Part shown: positions 52,461 through 61,676 of the stretch, in pieces
Layout of the letters: every line of letters begins with the position of its first letter
Numbering within the stretch: position 1 is the stretch's first letter
Origin: Pontibacter roseus DSM 17521
GTDB taxonomy: Bacteria; Bacteroidota; Bacteroidia; Cytophagales; Hymenobacteraceae
Assembly: GCF_000373265.1 (NCBI RefSeq)
Contig: NZ_KB890762.1
Coordinates: forward strand, 940,833 to 1,004,832
DNA length: 64,000 bases
Direction: 5' to 3'
Program-made: the position numbers and the translations under genes
The notes under the pieces: model-generated
The model's database searches: none
Told to the model about the DNA's origin: nothing
The model's input: only the letters and a program-made list of their open reading frames with translations

Positions 52461-53234
52461 ATGAAGACGAAAGAGGAAATAGTAGGCGACTGGCTTCCCA
52501 GGTATACAGGAGTCCCCCTGAACGAGTTTGGAGAGTACATTCTCCTGACCAACTTTATCAATTACGTGCGCATGTTCTCCGACCGCTTCGGCGTCGAGAT
52601 GAAAGGCCTGGACAAGCCCATGCAAACGGCCACGGCCAACAACATCACCATCATCAACTTCGGGATGGGCAGTGCCATGGCAGCCACTGTTATGGATTTG
52701 CTTTCCGCCATCAAACCAAAGGCAGCCCTGTTTTTAGGCAAGTGCGGCGGCCTGAAGCGGAAAACTCAAATCGGTGACCTTATATTGCCTATCGCGGCCA
52801 TACGCGGCGAGGGTACATCCGATGACTACCTGCCACCAGAAATTCCGGCTCTGCCTTCGTTCCGTCTGCAGCGCGCCGTCTCGTCCATGATCAAGAAGCA
52901 CGAGATGGACTACTGGACCGGCACCGTGTACACCACCAACCGCCGCGTGTGGGAGCACGATGAGGACTTCAAGGAGTACCTGCGCCAGATTCGGGCCATG
53001 GGCATCGACATGGAGACGGCCACTATCTTCACGGTAGGCTTCATCAACGAGATTCCACACGGCGCCCTGCTGCTAGTATCGGACAACCCGATGATTCCTG
53101 AAGGTGTGAAGACCTCTGAAAGCGATAAACTGGTAACCACAAACTATGTAGAGAAGCACCTGAGCATAGGTATAGACTCCCTGATAGAACTCATCAACTC
53201 GGGTGAGTCAGTGAAACACATGCGCTTCGAATAA
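52461..53234 (+). CDS. amn: AMP nucleosidase
   Basis: 257 residues of the phosphorylase/nucleosidase fold that hydrolyses AMP to adenine and ribose-5-phosphate. Marks are TIINFGMGSAMAATVMDLL, LFLGKCGGLKRKTQIGDLIL, RGEGTSDDYLPPEIPALPSF and MGIDMETATIFTVGF. This is the short Bacteroidota form that lacks the regulatory N-terminal domain of E. coli Amn. The amidohydrolase gene starts 9 bases downstream, so the two are co-transcribed. Confidence 0.93.
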   Translation: MKTKEEIVGDWLPRYTGVPLNEFGEYILLTNFINYVRMFSDRFGVEMKGLDKPMQTATANNITIINFGMGSAMAATVMDLLSAIKPKAALFLGKCGGLKRKTQIGDLILPIAAIRGEGTSDDYLPPEIPALPSFRLQRAVSSMIKKHEMDYWTGTVYTTNRRVWEHDEDFKEYLRQIRAMGIDMETATIFTVGFINEIPHGALLLVSDNPMIPEGVKTSESDKLVTTNYVEKHLSIGIDSLIELINSGESVKHMRFE

Positions 53235-53242
53235 ACCCATAC

Positions 53243-54892
53243 ATGAAAAAAACGCTACGCACCTTTGCCGCTGCTGCCCTGCTGGGCACCTCAATCCTGA
53301 GCAGTTGCACCAACACCGAGTCCGTTGACCTGGTTGTGTACAACGGCAACATATACACGGTAAACGACAACTTTGACCAGGCCGAAGCCTTTGCCGTGAA
53401 GGACGGCAAAATAGTGGCAGTAGGCACCACGGCCGACATCCGTAAGCAGTACTCGGCCTCCGAGGAACTGGATGCCGAAGGACAGACCATCTACCCTGGT
53501 TTGATTGACGGGCACGCCCACTTCTACCGATATGGCCTGGCGCTGCAGTCGGCTGACCTGGTAGGCACTACCTCTTACAAAGAAGTGGTGCAGAAGGTGG
53601 TGGACCAGCAAAAGCAGTACCCGGACGCCGACTGGATTGAAGGCCGCGGCTGGGACCAGAACGACTGGCCTGTGAAGGAATTCCCGACAAAGGACACGCT
53701 GGACCTGCTTTTCCCGAATACGCCCGTGCTGCTTACCCGCATCGACGGCCATGCGGCCCTAGCAAACCAGAAAGCCCTTGACCTGGCAGGCATCACGCCT
53801 CAGACCAAAATGGTGGGCGGCCTGGTGGAGGTGGAAGGCGGCCGTATGACCGGCATCCTCATTGACAACGCCATTGATTTGGTTTCTTCCAAGATACCGG
53901 AGCCCGATGAGCAGGAACAACGCCAGGCACTGCAGAAAGCCGAGAAAAACTGCTTCGTCGTGGGCCTCACCTCAGTAGCCGACGCAGGCTTGGACAAGTC
54001 CACGGTTGATTTGATGGAAGCCATGCACAAGAGCGGCGACCTGCAGATGCGCGTGTACGCCATGATGAACCCCGGCAAAATAAATCAGGACCACTATTTT
54101 AAGAGCGGCCCTTACAAAACGGACCGCCTGAACGTGCGCTCCTTCAAGGTGTACTCCGATGGCGCCTTGGGCTCACGGGGTGCCAGCCTGCTGAAACCGT
54201 ACAGCGACCGCCACAACCATTTCGGTTTCCTGCTGGCCTCCGAGAAGGAGTTCCGTGACATAGCCGCCCTGCTCAACCAACATGGCTTCCAGATGAACAC
54301 CCACGCCATTGGTGACTCCGCCAACCGCCTGTTACTCGATATCTATGGCGAGGTACTGGGTGGAAAAAATGACAAGCGCTGGCGCATTGAGCATGCCCAA
54401 ATCATCAACCCGGCTGATATGGCCAAGTTCGGGAAGTTCAGCATCATCCCGTCGGTGCAGCCGACCCACGCCACCTCCGACATGTACTGGGCCGGTGACA
54501 GACTAGGAAAGGAGCGCATCGCACACGCCTATCCGTTCAAGGAGTTGCTGGACCAGAACGGCTATATCCCGTTGGGCAGCGACTTCCCGGTAGAGGATAT
54601 CAACCCGGTGTATGGCTTCCATGCAGCCGTGGCGCGTCAGGATGGCAAGAACTGGCCGGAAGGAGGCTTCCAGATGGAGAACGCACTGAGCCGGCAGGAA
54701 GCCATGCGAGGCATGACCATCTGGGCCGCCAAGGCCGCTTTCGAGGAGAATGAGAAAGGCAGCCTGGAGCCAGGCAAGTTCGCCGACTTCATCCTCGTAG
54801 ACCGTGACCTGATGACCGTAGCACCTGACCAGATGCGCGGCCTGCAGGTGCTCCGCACTTATGTGAATGGTAAAAAGGTATACCAGAAGTAA
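53243..54892 (+). CDS. YtcJ-like amidohydrolase lipoprotein
   Basis: 549 residues. Signal MKKTLRTFAAAALLGTSILSSC predicts lipidation at Cys22. The amidohydrolase-3 domain carries YPGLIDGHAHFYRYG (HxH metal motif), GRGWDQNDWP, LTRIDGHAALANQKAL, NTHAIGDSANRLLLDIY, IEHAQIINP and LGSDFPVEDINP. The substrate is unknown; relatives hydrolyse exocyclic amides. It follows amn by 9 bases, though a cytosolic nucleosidase and an envelope lipoprotein have no obvious shared reaction. Terminator downstream. Confidence 0.92.
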   Translation: MKKTLRTFAAAALLGTSILSSCTNTESVDLVVYNGNIYTVNDNFDQAEAFAVKDGKIVAVGTTADIRKQYSASEELDAEGQTIYPGLIDGHAHFYRYGLALQSADLVGTTSYKEVVQKVVDQQKQYPDADWIEGRGWDQNDWPVKEFPTKDTLDLLFPNTPVLLTRIDGHAALANQKALDLAGITPQTKMVGGLVEVEGGRMTGILIDNAIDLVSSKIPEPDEQEQRQALQKAEKNCFVVGLTSVADAGLDKSTVDLMEAMHKSGDLQMRVYAMMNPGKINQDHYFKSGPYKTDRLNVRSFKVYSDGALGSRGASLLKPYSDRHNHFGFLLASEKEFRDIAALLNQHGFQMNTHAIGDSANRLLLDIYGEVLGGKNDKRWRIEHAQIINPADMAKFGKFSIIPSVQPTHATSDMYWAGDRLGKERIAHAYPFKELLDQNGYIPLGSDFPVEDINPVYGFHAAVARQDGKNWPEGGFQMENALSRQEAMRGMTIWAAKAAFEENEKGSLEPGKFADFILVDRDLMTVAPDQMRGLQVLRTYVNGKKVYQK

Positions 54893-54916
54893 TCTAGAAC
54901 CGGATTTCACAATCAT

Positions 54917-54955
54917 GCAAAAGCCCTCCTACATCTAGGAGGGCTTTTGCATTTT
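54917..54955 (+). terminator. Rho-independent terminator
   Basis: A 14 bp stem (GCAAAAGCCCTCCT and complement) with loop ACATCT is followed by ATTTTA. Probably bidirectional with the MFS gene. Confidence 0.9.
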
Positions 54956-55035
54956 AAAGCTATACCTGTTATTTTAGTTCAGAATGCCGAGAGCATGGAG
55001 CAGGAGCAACTGCTCTTAGCTATACCTTGTTTGGC

Positions 55036-56352
55036 TTAGTTTACAGCTGGCTGCGGCTCCAGTGACTTCTTCCCCTTAATCAATGACAGGAAGATAAGGC
55101 CAACTGCAAAGAACAGGATGAGGGCCAGGATGCTGTAGCGCATCGACCCAGTTACCTGCGCAATGGCGCCGTAAGCGAGGGTGCCCAACACAATGGAAAC
55201 CTTCTCCGTCACGTCATAAAAACTGAAAAAGGAAGCATGGTCCTTGGTGGTTGCCGGTATAAGCTTCGTGTATGTAGAGCGGGACAAAGACTGTATACCT
55301 CCCATCACAGAACCCACTACAGCGGCCAATACATAAAACTCCATGGCCGTAGTGATGAAATAGGCCGCCGCACAGATGCAAATCCAGATGATAACAGCGA
55401 CAATCAGTGCTCGGATGTTGCCATACCTCGATGACATAAAAGCAAATCCGTAGGCTCCGGCTATAGCCACCAGCTGGATGATAAGAATAGTTATGATGAG
55501 CGCGTCATCGGGCAGTTGCAGCACCTCAATTCCAAAAATAGTGGCCACATACATCACTGTCTGCACCCCCATATTAAAGAAGAAGTAGGCCAACAGGTAG
55601 CGTTTGAGCAACGGCAGCCCCTTCACCTGGTCCAGCACCTTCCGTAGTTCCCGGAAGCCATTCAGAATCCAGCTGCCCCGCGGAGTGCGCTGGTACACAT
55701 TGGCTGGCAGGTGATAGAAGGTATACTGGGCAAAGCCAAACCACCAAAAGCCCGTAGTCAGGAAGGCGATGCGCGGCGGCAGGCTGGTGTTATCAGCCGC
55801 AATACCAAACCAGCCTGGCTGTAGAATCATGGCCAGGTTGAAGATGAGCAGCAGCACACTCCCGATGTAACCCATCGCAAAGCCACGCGCGCTCAGCCGG
55901 TCGTACTGGTCTTCCGTGGCAATCTCGGGCAGATAGGAGTTATAGAACACAATACTGCCACTAAACCCGATGGAGGCCAGCATGAACAGGACAACAGAAA
56001 CCGAGAAGGTATCCCGGGTGAAAAAGAACAGGGCGGCGCAGGAGAGTGAACCCAGGTAGCAGAACAACTGCATGAACAGCTTCTTCCGGCCACTGTAATC
56101 GGCAATGGCAGTCAGAAAAGGGCTCAGCGCCGCAATGATGAGGAAGGATGCCGATACGGCATAGGAAAAGAGCACGGAACTCTGCATCCCGAACCCAAAG
56201 AAATCCACCATCGTGGAGCCGGTGTCTGGGTTTTTCGCGACCGCACTGTAGTAAATCGGGAAAATCGTGGAGGTGATGACCAGCGAGTATACCGAGTTGG
56301 CCCAATCATAAAAGCACCAGGCTCTTGTGATGGTAGGGTTGTTTTTTTGCAT
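55036..56352 (-). CDS. UMF1-family MFS transporter
   Basis: 438 residues, about twelve helices. The start ITRAWCFYDWANSVYSLVIT and LPEIATEDQYDRLSARGFAMGYIG are characteristic of the UMF1/Atg22-like group of the major facilitator superfamily. IGGIQSLSRSTYTKLIP-type loop sequence is also present. Fungal Atg22 exports amino acids from vacuoles; the bacterial substrate is unknown. It is monocistronic on the minus strand, separated by 120 bases from the TPR-like gene. Confidence 0.9.
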   Translation of the reverse strand: MQKNNPTITRAWCFYDWANSVYSLVITSTIFPIYYSAVAKNPDTGSTMVDFFGFGMQSSVLFSYAVSASFLIIAALSPFLTAIADYSGRKKLFMQLFCYLGSLSCAALFFFTRDTFSVSVVLFMLASIGFSGSIVFYNSYLPEIATEDQYDRLSARGFAMGYIGSVLLLIFNLAMILQPGWFGIAADNTSLPPRIAFLTTGFWWFGFAQYTFYHLPANVYQRTPRGSWILNGFRELRKVLDQVKGLPLLKRYLLAYFFFNMGVQTVMYVATIFGIEVLQLPDDALIITILIIQLVAIAGAYGFAFMSSRYGNIRALIVAVIIWICICAAAYFITTAMEFYVLAAVVGSVMGGIQSLSRSTYTKLIPATTKDHASFFSFYDVTEKVSIVLGTLAYGAIAQVTGSMRYSILALILFFAVGLIFLSLIKGKKSLEPQPAVN

Positions 56353-56472
56353 AGCTGAAATATATGTAAAAAACTATTCAGCAGAATCACCGGGAAGCAC
56401 AAATACTTCCGCAGCAGGTATGGACTTCTCCCAACCTCCCTTTGCATACTACAGCCACCTATAAGCTGCTCT

Positions 56473-57981
56473 TTACCTGGACTTGGCTTCCATCTGGGTC
56501 TCTTTTTTCTGGAGTATTCTCAGTATAAGGTCCCACAGGTGTTCGTACGGCACTATCTCTATCTCAGCGTAGGCGTCGCCGGGGGCGGGAGTTTCCATCA
56601 ATTTCTTGTATAGGGCATTCCCCTTCTGCCGACACTGCTCCACGTCGAAGTCCTCGGTTACGGCCAGCACCAACAGCTTGAGGAACAACTTGCTCCGTAA
56701 GCTGAACACGTCTTTCAGGTGCGTGGAGATGTACTTCTTGAGGCTCTCGATGCGGTATAGCAGCGCCTCTGCATCCCCTTTTTCCAGCAGGTAGATGAAC
56801 TGCAGCGTCAGGATGGCCACGTTGAAACCGAGCTTATCTTTGCTATATTCTGGCAACGAAAGCAGGTATGGATTCTTCGCCTCACTGCGAATGGGCGAGG
56901 CCTTTGGATGTATCAGCCTGAAGTAAGCTTGGTACAGCATCCAGCGCTCCTTCGCTGTGGTAGGTATGGTACCGAAGGCATGACTGTCGAACACCTGCTG
57001 CAGCAGTACATTTCCCAACTCGTATTGGCGGGCATGCACGGCCAACAGGAAGTAGTTCTCCATGTAAGCAAACCAGTTGAGCGAGGAAGGATTGTAGAGG
57101 GGCAGGTTCTTCTCGGCATAGGCCAAGCCATTCTGAAAATCCTTTGCCCGCAGGTGTGCATATACCAGGATGTAGTTGTTGTACATCAAATCAAACCGGT
57201 GGGCGTTCACCTTATTGTCCTCCACGTTCTTCATCGAATCAACCGTGATGTCAATGATTTTCTTGAAGTTTCCTTCCAGTTCGTGGTACCAGATGTAGGT
57301 TCTGTAATAGGCATTGAAGGCACTGAAGGTCCCCGAACTGAGCCAAAGCTGCTCTAATTGGTTGATGATTTCGGGCAGAAAAGGCAAAAACTCCTTTCTG
57401 GTCTTGGTTGACTTCTTTAGCTGAACCCCCACGTGCTGCAGCAGCGCTACCGCCTCCCGCTCCTGTATGAATTGATTCAACGTTGCCTTGAGCTCCTTCT
57501 GGGCCAAAGCGAGTTGCTTAGCCATACCTCGCTCCGAATAACTCAGGTTCAATAATTCCAACGCCGATACCTCCAAGTCAGTGAAGTCGTACTCTCGCGC
57601 AACGGAAAGAGCTTTATTGGCCAGATGCGCAACCAGGCCCAATTCATACTGCCAACGGAGTATGTTTGCCTGGTAGAGCAGATTGTTGCATTCCAGCTCC
57701 TTCTGCTGTACATTATTCAGGCCTGCTTTGTCAGGGTCCACATAGTTCAGGCTATTGAAGAGCTTGGTCTTGACTCTGTGCTTGAGCATCTTATACCTGA
57801 AGTCATTGGGGCCAGCATCATATAAGTCAGCGGCGGCCTGTTCATCCGTCTTATACAGGCCCTTTTCTATATTACTGATAAACAGCTCTTCCTTGCTCCC
57901 CTGCTTTTTATCCTTGGGGCCCACTTTAGCTGCATTGGTGCAGTTAGACACTATCTTCAGAAGTTTGGCAAGCTCTTCCAT
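56473..57981 (-). CDS. Cytosolic helical-repeat (TPR-like) protein
   Basis: 502 residues, all-helical, no signal peptide. From about residue 100 the sequence shows repeated helix pairs with TPR/SNAP-like spacing, for example NLLYQANILRWQYELGLVAH then LANKALSVAREYDFTDLEVS, and LAYAEKNLPLYNPSSLNWFA then YMENYFLLAVHARQYELGNV. No HTH or enzymatic motif is visible. It is divergent from the Thr-rich peptide gene across 332 AT-rich bases. A receptor or scaffold function is suggested by the repeats only. Family not recognised. Confidence 0.8.
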   Translation of the reverse strand: MEELAKLLKIVSNCTNAAKVGPKDKKQGSKEELFISNIEKGLYKTDEQAAADLYDAGPNDFRYKMLKHRVKTKLFNSLNYVDPDKAGLNNVQQKELECNNLLYQANILRWQYELGLVAHLANKALSVAREYDFTDLEVSALELLNLSYSERGMAKQLALAQKELKATLNQFIQEREAVALLQHVGVQLKKSTKTRKEFLPFLPEIINQLEQLWLSSGTFSAFNAYYRTYIWYHELEGNFKKIIDITVDSMKNVEDNKVNAHRFDLMYNNYILVYAHLRAKDFQNGLAYAEKNLPLYNPSSLNWFAYMENYFLLAVHARQYELGNVLLQQVFDSHAFGTIPTTAKERWMLYQAYFRLIHPKASPIRSEAKNPYLLSLPEYSKDKLGFNVAILTLQFIYLLEKGDAEALLYRIESLKKYISTHLKDVFSLRSKLFLKLLVLAVTEDFDVEQCRQKGNALYKKLMETPAPGDAYAEIEIVPYEHLWDLILRILQKKETQMEAKSR

Positions 57982-58313
57982 CTATTTCACTTAAGAATAT
58001 TGGCAGAAAATTCAACCGAATGCAGTAAACTTACTATAGAAATACTATATTCACAGAGCCTTAGCATTCAATTGGACTGTGAGAGCCTAATATTAAAAAG
58101 AAATTCTCTTGTTGCGTTACTTTTATTCATATTTGTTTTAAACCAAATAATCTATAACTGCGAAACGAGTTAGATATCGTCATATAAATAAGTCTTATTT
58201 AAATTTTAATCGATATTTTATAAGTTACTTTTTGTTATAAATATTCCTTTAAATAATAACACAACGTTCTAATCTTTGCCTCAAGAAGTTTACACCCTTT
58301 TATCTCAAACCCC
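57982..58313. other. AT-rich divergent promoter region
   Basis: 332 bases, the most AT-rich stretch of this part of the window. A -7-like AATCTTTG sits at 58271-58278, 36 bases before the small peptide gene. No gene or inverted repeat was identified. Confidence 0.55.
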
Positions 58314-58484
58314 ATGACCGGAATCATCATTACCATCGTCCTGAACATGCTTGTTGGTACACCATCTACTACTGACCAGAAAACGACCACGACAACTACG
58401 ACTACAACTACCAGCACCACAACCACTACAGGCACTGCTACTTCCATGGGTGGCTCGGGCGCTTGGACGACCACAGAGAAATAG
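58314..58484 (+). CDS. 56-residue Thr-rich peptide
   Basis: A short N-terminal hydrophobic run (MTGIIITIVLNMLVG) is followed by a poly-Thr tract (Thr24-33, Ser34, Thr35-39) and an end rich in Gly/Ser (SMGGSGAWTTTEK). The Thr stretch uses all four ACN codons in irregular order, which argues for selection on the amino acid rather than simple DNA slippage. The opposite strand reads poly-Val over 109 codons and is treated as a shadow. The gene lies 81 bases before the peptide-type ABC substrate-binding protein on the same strand. Function unknown. Confidence 0.6.
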   Translation: MTGIIITIVLNMLVGTPSTTDQKTTTTTTTTTTSTTTTTGTATSMGGSGAWTTTEK

Positions 58485-58565
58485 CATTTGCCGGCTGCGT
58501 TGAGATTCACCTCATTTTGCCTATATTGCCTTTGCCTTATTGTAGCCAAAGGTATATAACACAAG

Positions 58566-60287
58566 ATGCGGAAAACCCAAGCAGTTCTATTCAGCTTACT
58601 TTTACTACTCAGCTTTTGCAGTCAGCCGGAGCGCCAGCCGGACGAGGTTCGTGTACGATTGGCAGTAGACCCTGCTAACCTGAACCCAGTTAACTATAGT
58701 GAGCTGGAGGCGCTGCAAATCCTAAACCTACTCTACAACAGTCTGCTTGCACCAGACCTGTCTTATAACACATTGAAGCCTAGTCTAGCCTCCACCTTAC
58801 CTGAGGTGGAGCGTACAGATTCACTTACCTACTTCACTTATCAGCTACGGGAGGAGGCCGAATGGCCCAATGGAGAAGCTGTGACAGCCGCGGACGTGGC
58901 CTTTACCCTGAAGGTGCTCAAAGCTCCTTATGTGGACAATGAGAGTGTCAAACCCCAGGTAGAGTTTATCCAGGATATCGTGCTCTACGCTGACAGTCCA
59001 GGAAAATTCACTTTTGTGTGCACGGGGTATAGCCCGGAGATGGAATTGTTGACGGGTGATTTTTTCATCCTTCCCTCCTATCTTTTAGACCCGGAAGGGC
59101 TGCTGAACCCATTAACGTTACAGCAGCTATCAGATACGGTTGCCGTGGCGCATAACAATAGCCGTATACAGGAATTCGCTAAGCGTTTCAACACGCTGGG
59201 GTCTTCACAGAGCACAGAACAGCTGCAGGGCAGCGCCGGCTATACTCTAGAACGTTGGGCACCCGGACAGTATATTACCCTGAAGCGCAAAGAAGACTGG
59301 TGGGGCACCACCATAGGCAAAGCCAGCGAATATCTGACAGCCAATCCTGCCCGCATCAGCTTCCAAATCATCCCTGAAAACACCACCGCCTTACTGGCTC
59401 TGCAGAATAGGCAGCTTGACGTGCTCGACAACATCCCCGTCGCAGAGTTTGAGCAGCTCAAACAGAACAAAACGTTCCAACAGGATTACGCACTTCATTC
59501 GCCACAAGGGTACGAGCTGGTGTACGCTGGCATTAACACACGCCAGAGCAAACTCAACGATAGGCGCACCCGCCAGGCCCTAGCCCACCTCTTCGATGTG
59601 GGGAATCTGATAAAGGTAACACAGCAGTCGTATGCCATACCTACGGTTGGACCTGTTCCACCTGATGCAGAAGAATTCTACCACACCCGCCTCAAACCTT
59701 ACACTTTTGATGTGCAGCAGGCCGTTGCGCTGCTGAAGTCAGCGGGCTGGGTACAGTCATCTGAGGGTTGGCACAGGAGTCTGAACGGAAAACGCGAGGC
59801 ACTCACCCTTGAAATCATCTACCGGGCCGGGAACACTACCTATGAGCAATCAGCCCTCATCTTCCAGCAGAACGCCGCGAAAGCGGGTATACCTGTTACC
59901 GTGCAGGCGCTGGAGAGCAGTTCCCTGAACCAGCGTTTGGCCGCCCACGACTTCGACATGTTTTTCAGGGCCATCTCGGGCAACCCGTTCGTCTTCAACT
60001 TCAAGCCACTGTTCCATACCTCCTTTGCCGCTCCAGGCGGATTCAATGTAACGGGTGTTGGCACGACCGAAAGCGACCAGTTGCTCGAAGGCATCAACGC
60101 GGCTGAGACACAGGAAGAGAAGGCGCAACTGCTCAAAAGGCTACAGGAGGTGCTGCACGAAGAGGCAGCTTTCCTGCCGCTCTACTACCGCAAGGAGAAA
60201 CTGGCGGTGCACAGGCGCTTCACGAATACCAAAATATCAGGTTTGCGCCCTTACTACGATGTAAGCTCATTCCTGTTGAAGAAGTAA
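58566..60287 (+). CDS. Family 5 (peptide-type) ABC substrate-binding lipoprotein
   Basis: 573 residues. Signal MRKTQAVLFSLLLLLSFC predicts lipidation at Cys18. The SBP_bac_5 fold is clear: VDPANLNPVNYSELEALQIL, LREEAEWPNGEAVTAADVAF, AGYTLERWAPGQYITLKRKE, LNDRRTRQALAHLFDV and AAFLPLYYRKEKLAVHRRF. It likely binds oligopeptides or related ligands for the two permeases that follow with a 6-base gap. No ATPase genes are present, so the energising subunits must be encoded elsewhere. Confidence 0.93.
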   Translation: MRKTQAVLFSLLLLLSFCSQPERQPDEVRVRLAVDPANLNPVNYSELEALQILNLLYNSLLAPDLSYNTLKPSLASTLPEVERTDSLTYFTYQLREEAEWPNGEAVTAADVAFTLKVLKAPYVDNESVKPQVEFIQDIVLYADSPGKFTFVCTGYSPEMELLTGDFFILPSYLLDPEGLLNPLTLQQLSDTVAVAHNNSRIQEFAKRFNTLGSSQSTEQLQGSAGYTLERWAPGQYITLKRKEDWWGTTIGKASEYLTANPARISFQIIPENTTALLALQNRQLDVLDNIPVAEFEQLKQNKTFQQDYALHSPQGYELVYAGINTRQSKLNDRRTRQALAHLFDVGNLIKVTQQSYAIPTVGPVPPDAEEFYHTRLKPYTFDVQQAVALLKSAGWVQSSEGWHRSLNGKREALTLEIIYRAGNTTYEQSALIFQQNAAKAGIPVTVQALESSSLNQRLAAHDFDMFFRAISGNPFVFNFKPLFHTSFAAPGGFNVTGVGTTESDQLLEGINAAETQEEKAQLLKRLQEVLHEEAAFLPLYYRKEKLAVHRRFTNTKISGLRPYYDVSSFLLKK

Positions 60288-60293
60288 ACCACC

Positions 60294-61676
60294 ATGGCAT
60301 CGTATCTGCTGAAACGGATATTGCTGGCTATACCTGTCCTTTGGGGCATAGCCACGCTTATTTTCCTGCTGAGTAGGCTGATGCCTGGTATATATGGGGC
60401 TGAGCTGCTGGGCCAGTCCGACAGCGGCTACTTTGGCAAGGCCGATGCCAACAGCCGTGAAAAAGCCTATCGACAATTCCTGCACAGAACAGGCCAGGAC
60501 CTCCCCCTCTTCTACTTCAGCCTGTCACCGGCTACCGAGCCCGATACGCTGCACCTGATTTTCCCGGAAAGTGAAAGGCTATTCTTGAAACGCCTCAGCT
60601 GGCAGTATGGCGATTGGCAGCTGGTCTCCTCTTTTCACAACAGCCTGAAATACGTAGAGCAGGCAACACCTGTCGCACAGCGAAATCGGCTTGCGCCATA
60701 CCTGCAGACCATCTACCAGAATCCAACGCCAAAAGGTATAGAACGTGCCGTAACGGCTCTATCTAGTCTGGCACCAAACCAGGTGGCACAAAAGAGCCAG
60801 TTGCAGCACCACACGGCTCAGCTACTGGAGGGACAAAATCCTTACGCCTACCTGATGCCCGCACTGCGCTGGCACGGAACCGCCAACCAGTACCATCGCT
60901 GGCTGGTTGGGCTGGCCCAAGGAGAATTCGGCACTTCTTTCCGCTTGAAAAGGCCGGTCAGCGCGGTTCTGTTTGAGGCGGTGGGCACCACCTGGTGGCT
61001 CCTACTCATTAGTATGGTAGTGGCCACGGCTATTGCTTTGGAGTTGTCCCTTCGCATGGTGAGGCGTGGCGGACACAGCTGGAGAAAAGCTGTACTGCCT
61101 TCGTTGTTCCTGCTGGACAGCATCCCGCTTTTTGTACTGGCGATGCTCTTATTGGTGCTGCTGGCCAGCCCTGCCTTCCTGCAGCTGTTCCCGGTGTACG
61201 GCATGGGCTACTTCCAGGAAGCGCAGCTGACGAAGGCACAGGCACTGGGCCAGTGGCTGCAGTTCATGGCGCTGCCCCTGCTGTGCCTGGTGCTCGCTAA
61301 CCTGCCCTACCTAACCAGCCAGTTCTACCATGCCCTCACCGATACCGCCAATCAAGACTATATCCGGACGGCAAGAGCAAAGGGGCTGTCTGAAAGCACC
61401 GTCATCCGGAAACATATGCTCCGGAACGCCCTGTTGCCCGTCATCACGCTGCTGTCTGATTTTCTGCCAGCCCTGGTGGCAGGCGCCGTCATCATCGAGA
61501 CCGTTTTTGCCATACCGGGCATGGGCCGCCTTCTGATTGACTCCGTCCTGGCACGGGATTATCCGGTTATCATGGGCATCGTTGTCCTGGTGGCCGCTTT
61601 CAAGCTGCTTTCCCACCTGCTGGCCGATTTGCTGTACGCCACGGCTGACCCTCGCATAAGACACGCCACCACATGA
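60294..61676 (+). CDS. DppB/OppB-like permease with large insertion
   Basis: 460 residues, against about 310-340 for typical DppB. After the first helix (RILLAIPVLWGIATLIFLLS) lies an additional segment of roughly 120 residues in the periplasmic loop (about residues 50-190), before the standard core resumes at WLVGLAQGEFGTSFRLKRPV. The EAA-loop region reads DYIRTARAKGLSESTVIRKH and the end shows TVFAIPGMGRLLIDSVLARD. It overlaps the next permease by 4 bases (ATGA). Confidence 0.92.
   Translation: MASYLLKRILLAIPVLWGIATLIFLLSRLMPGIYGAELLGQSDSGYFGKADANSREKAYRQFLHRTGQDLPLFYFSLSPATEPDTLHLIFPESERLFLKRLSWQYGDWQLVSSFHNSLKYVEQATPVAQRNRLAPYLQTIYQNPTPKGIERAVTALSSLAPNQVAQKSQLQHHTAQLLEGQNPYAYLMPALRWHGTANQYHRWLVGLAQGEFGTSFRLKRPVSAVLFEAVGTTWWLLLISMVVATAIALELSLRMVRRGGHSWRKAVLPSLFLLDSIPLFVLAMLLLVLLASPAFLQLFPVYGMGYFQEAQLTKAQALGQWLQFMALPLLCLVLANLPYLTSQFYHALTDTANQDYIRTARAKGLSESTVIRKHMLRNALLPVITLLSDFLPALVAGAVIIETVFAIPGMGRLLIDSVLARDYPVIMGIVVLVAAFKLLSHLLADLLYATADPRIRHATT

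Noticed and set aside
58235-58564. Minus-strand ORF of 109 residues with a poly-Val stretch
   Set aside because: It is the exact antisense of the Thr-rich peptide gene; poly-Val is what poly-ACN gives on the other strand, and no promoter or family supports it.
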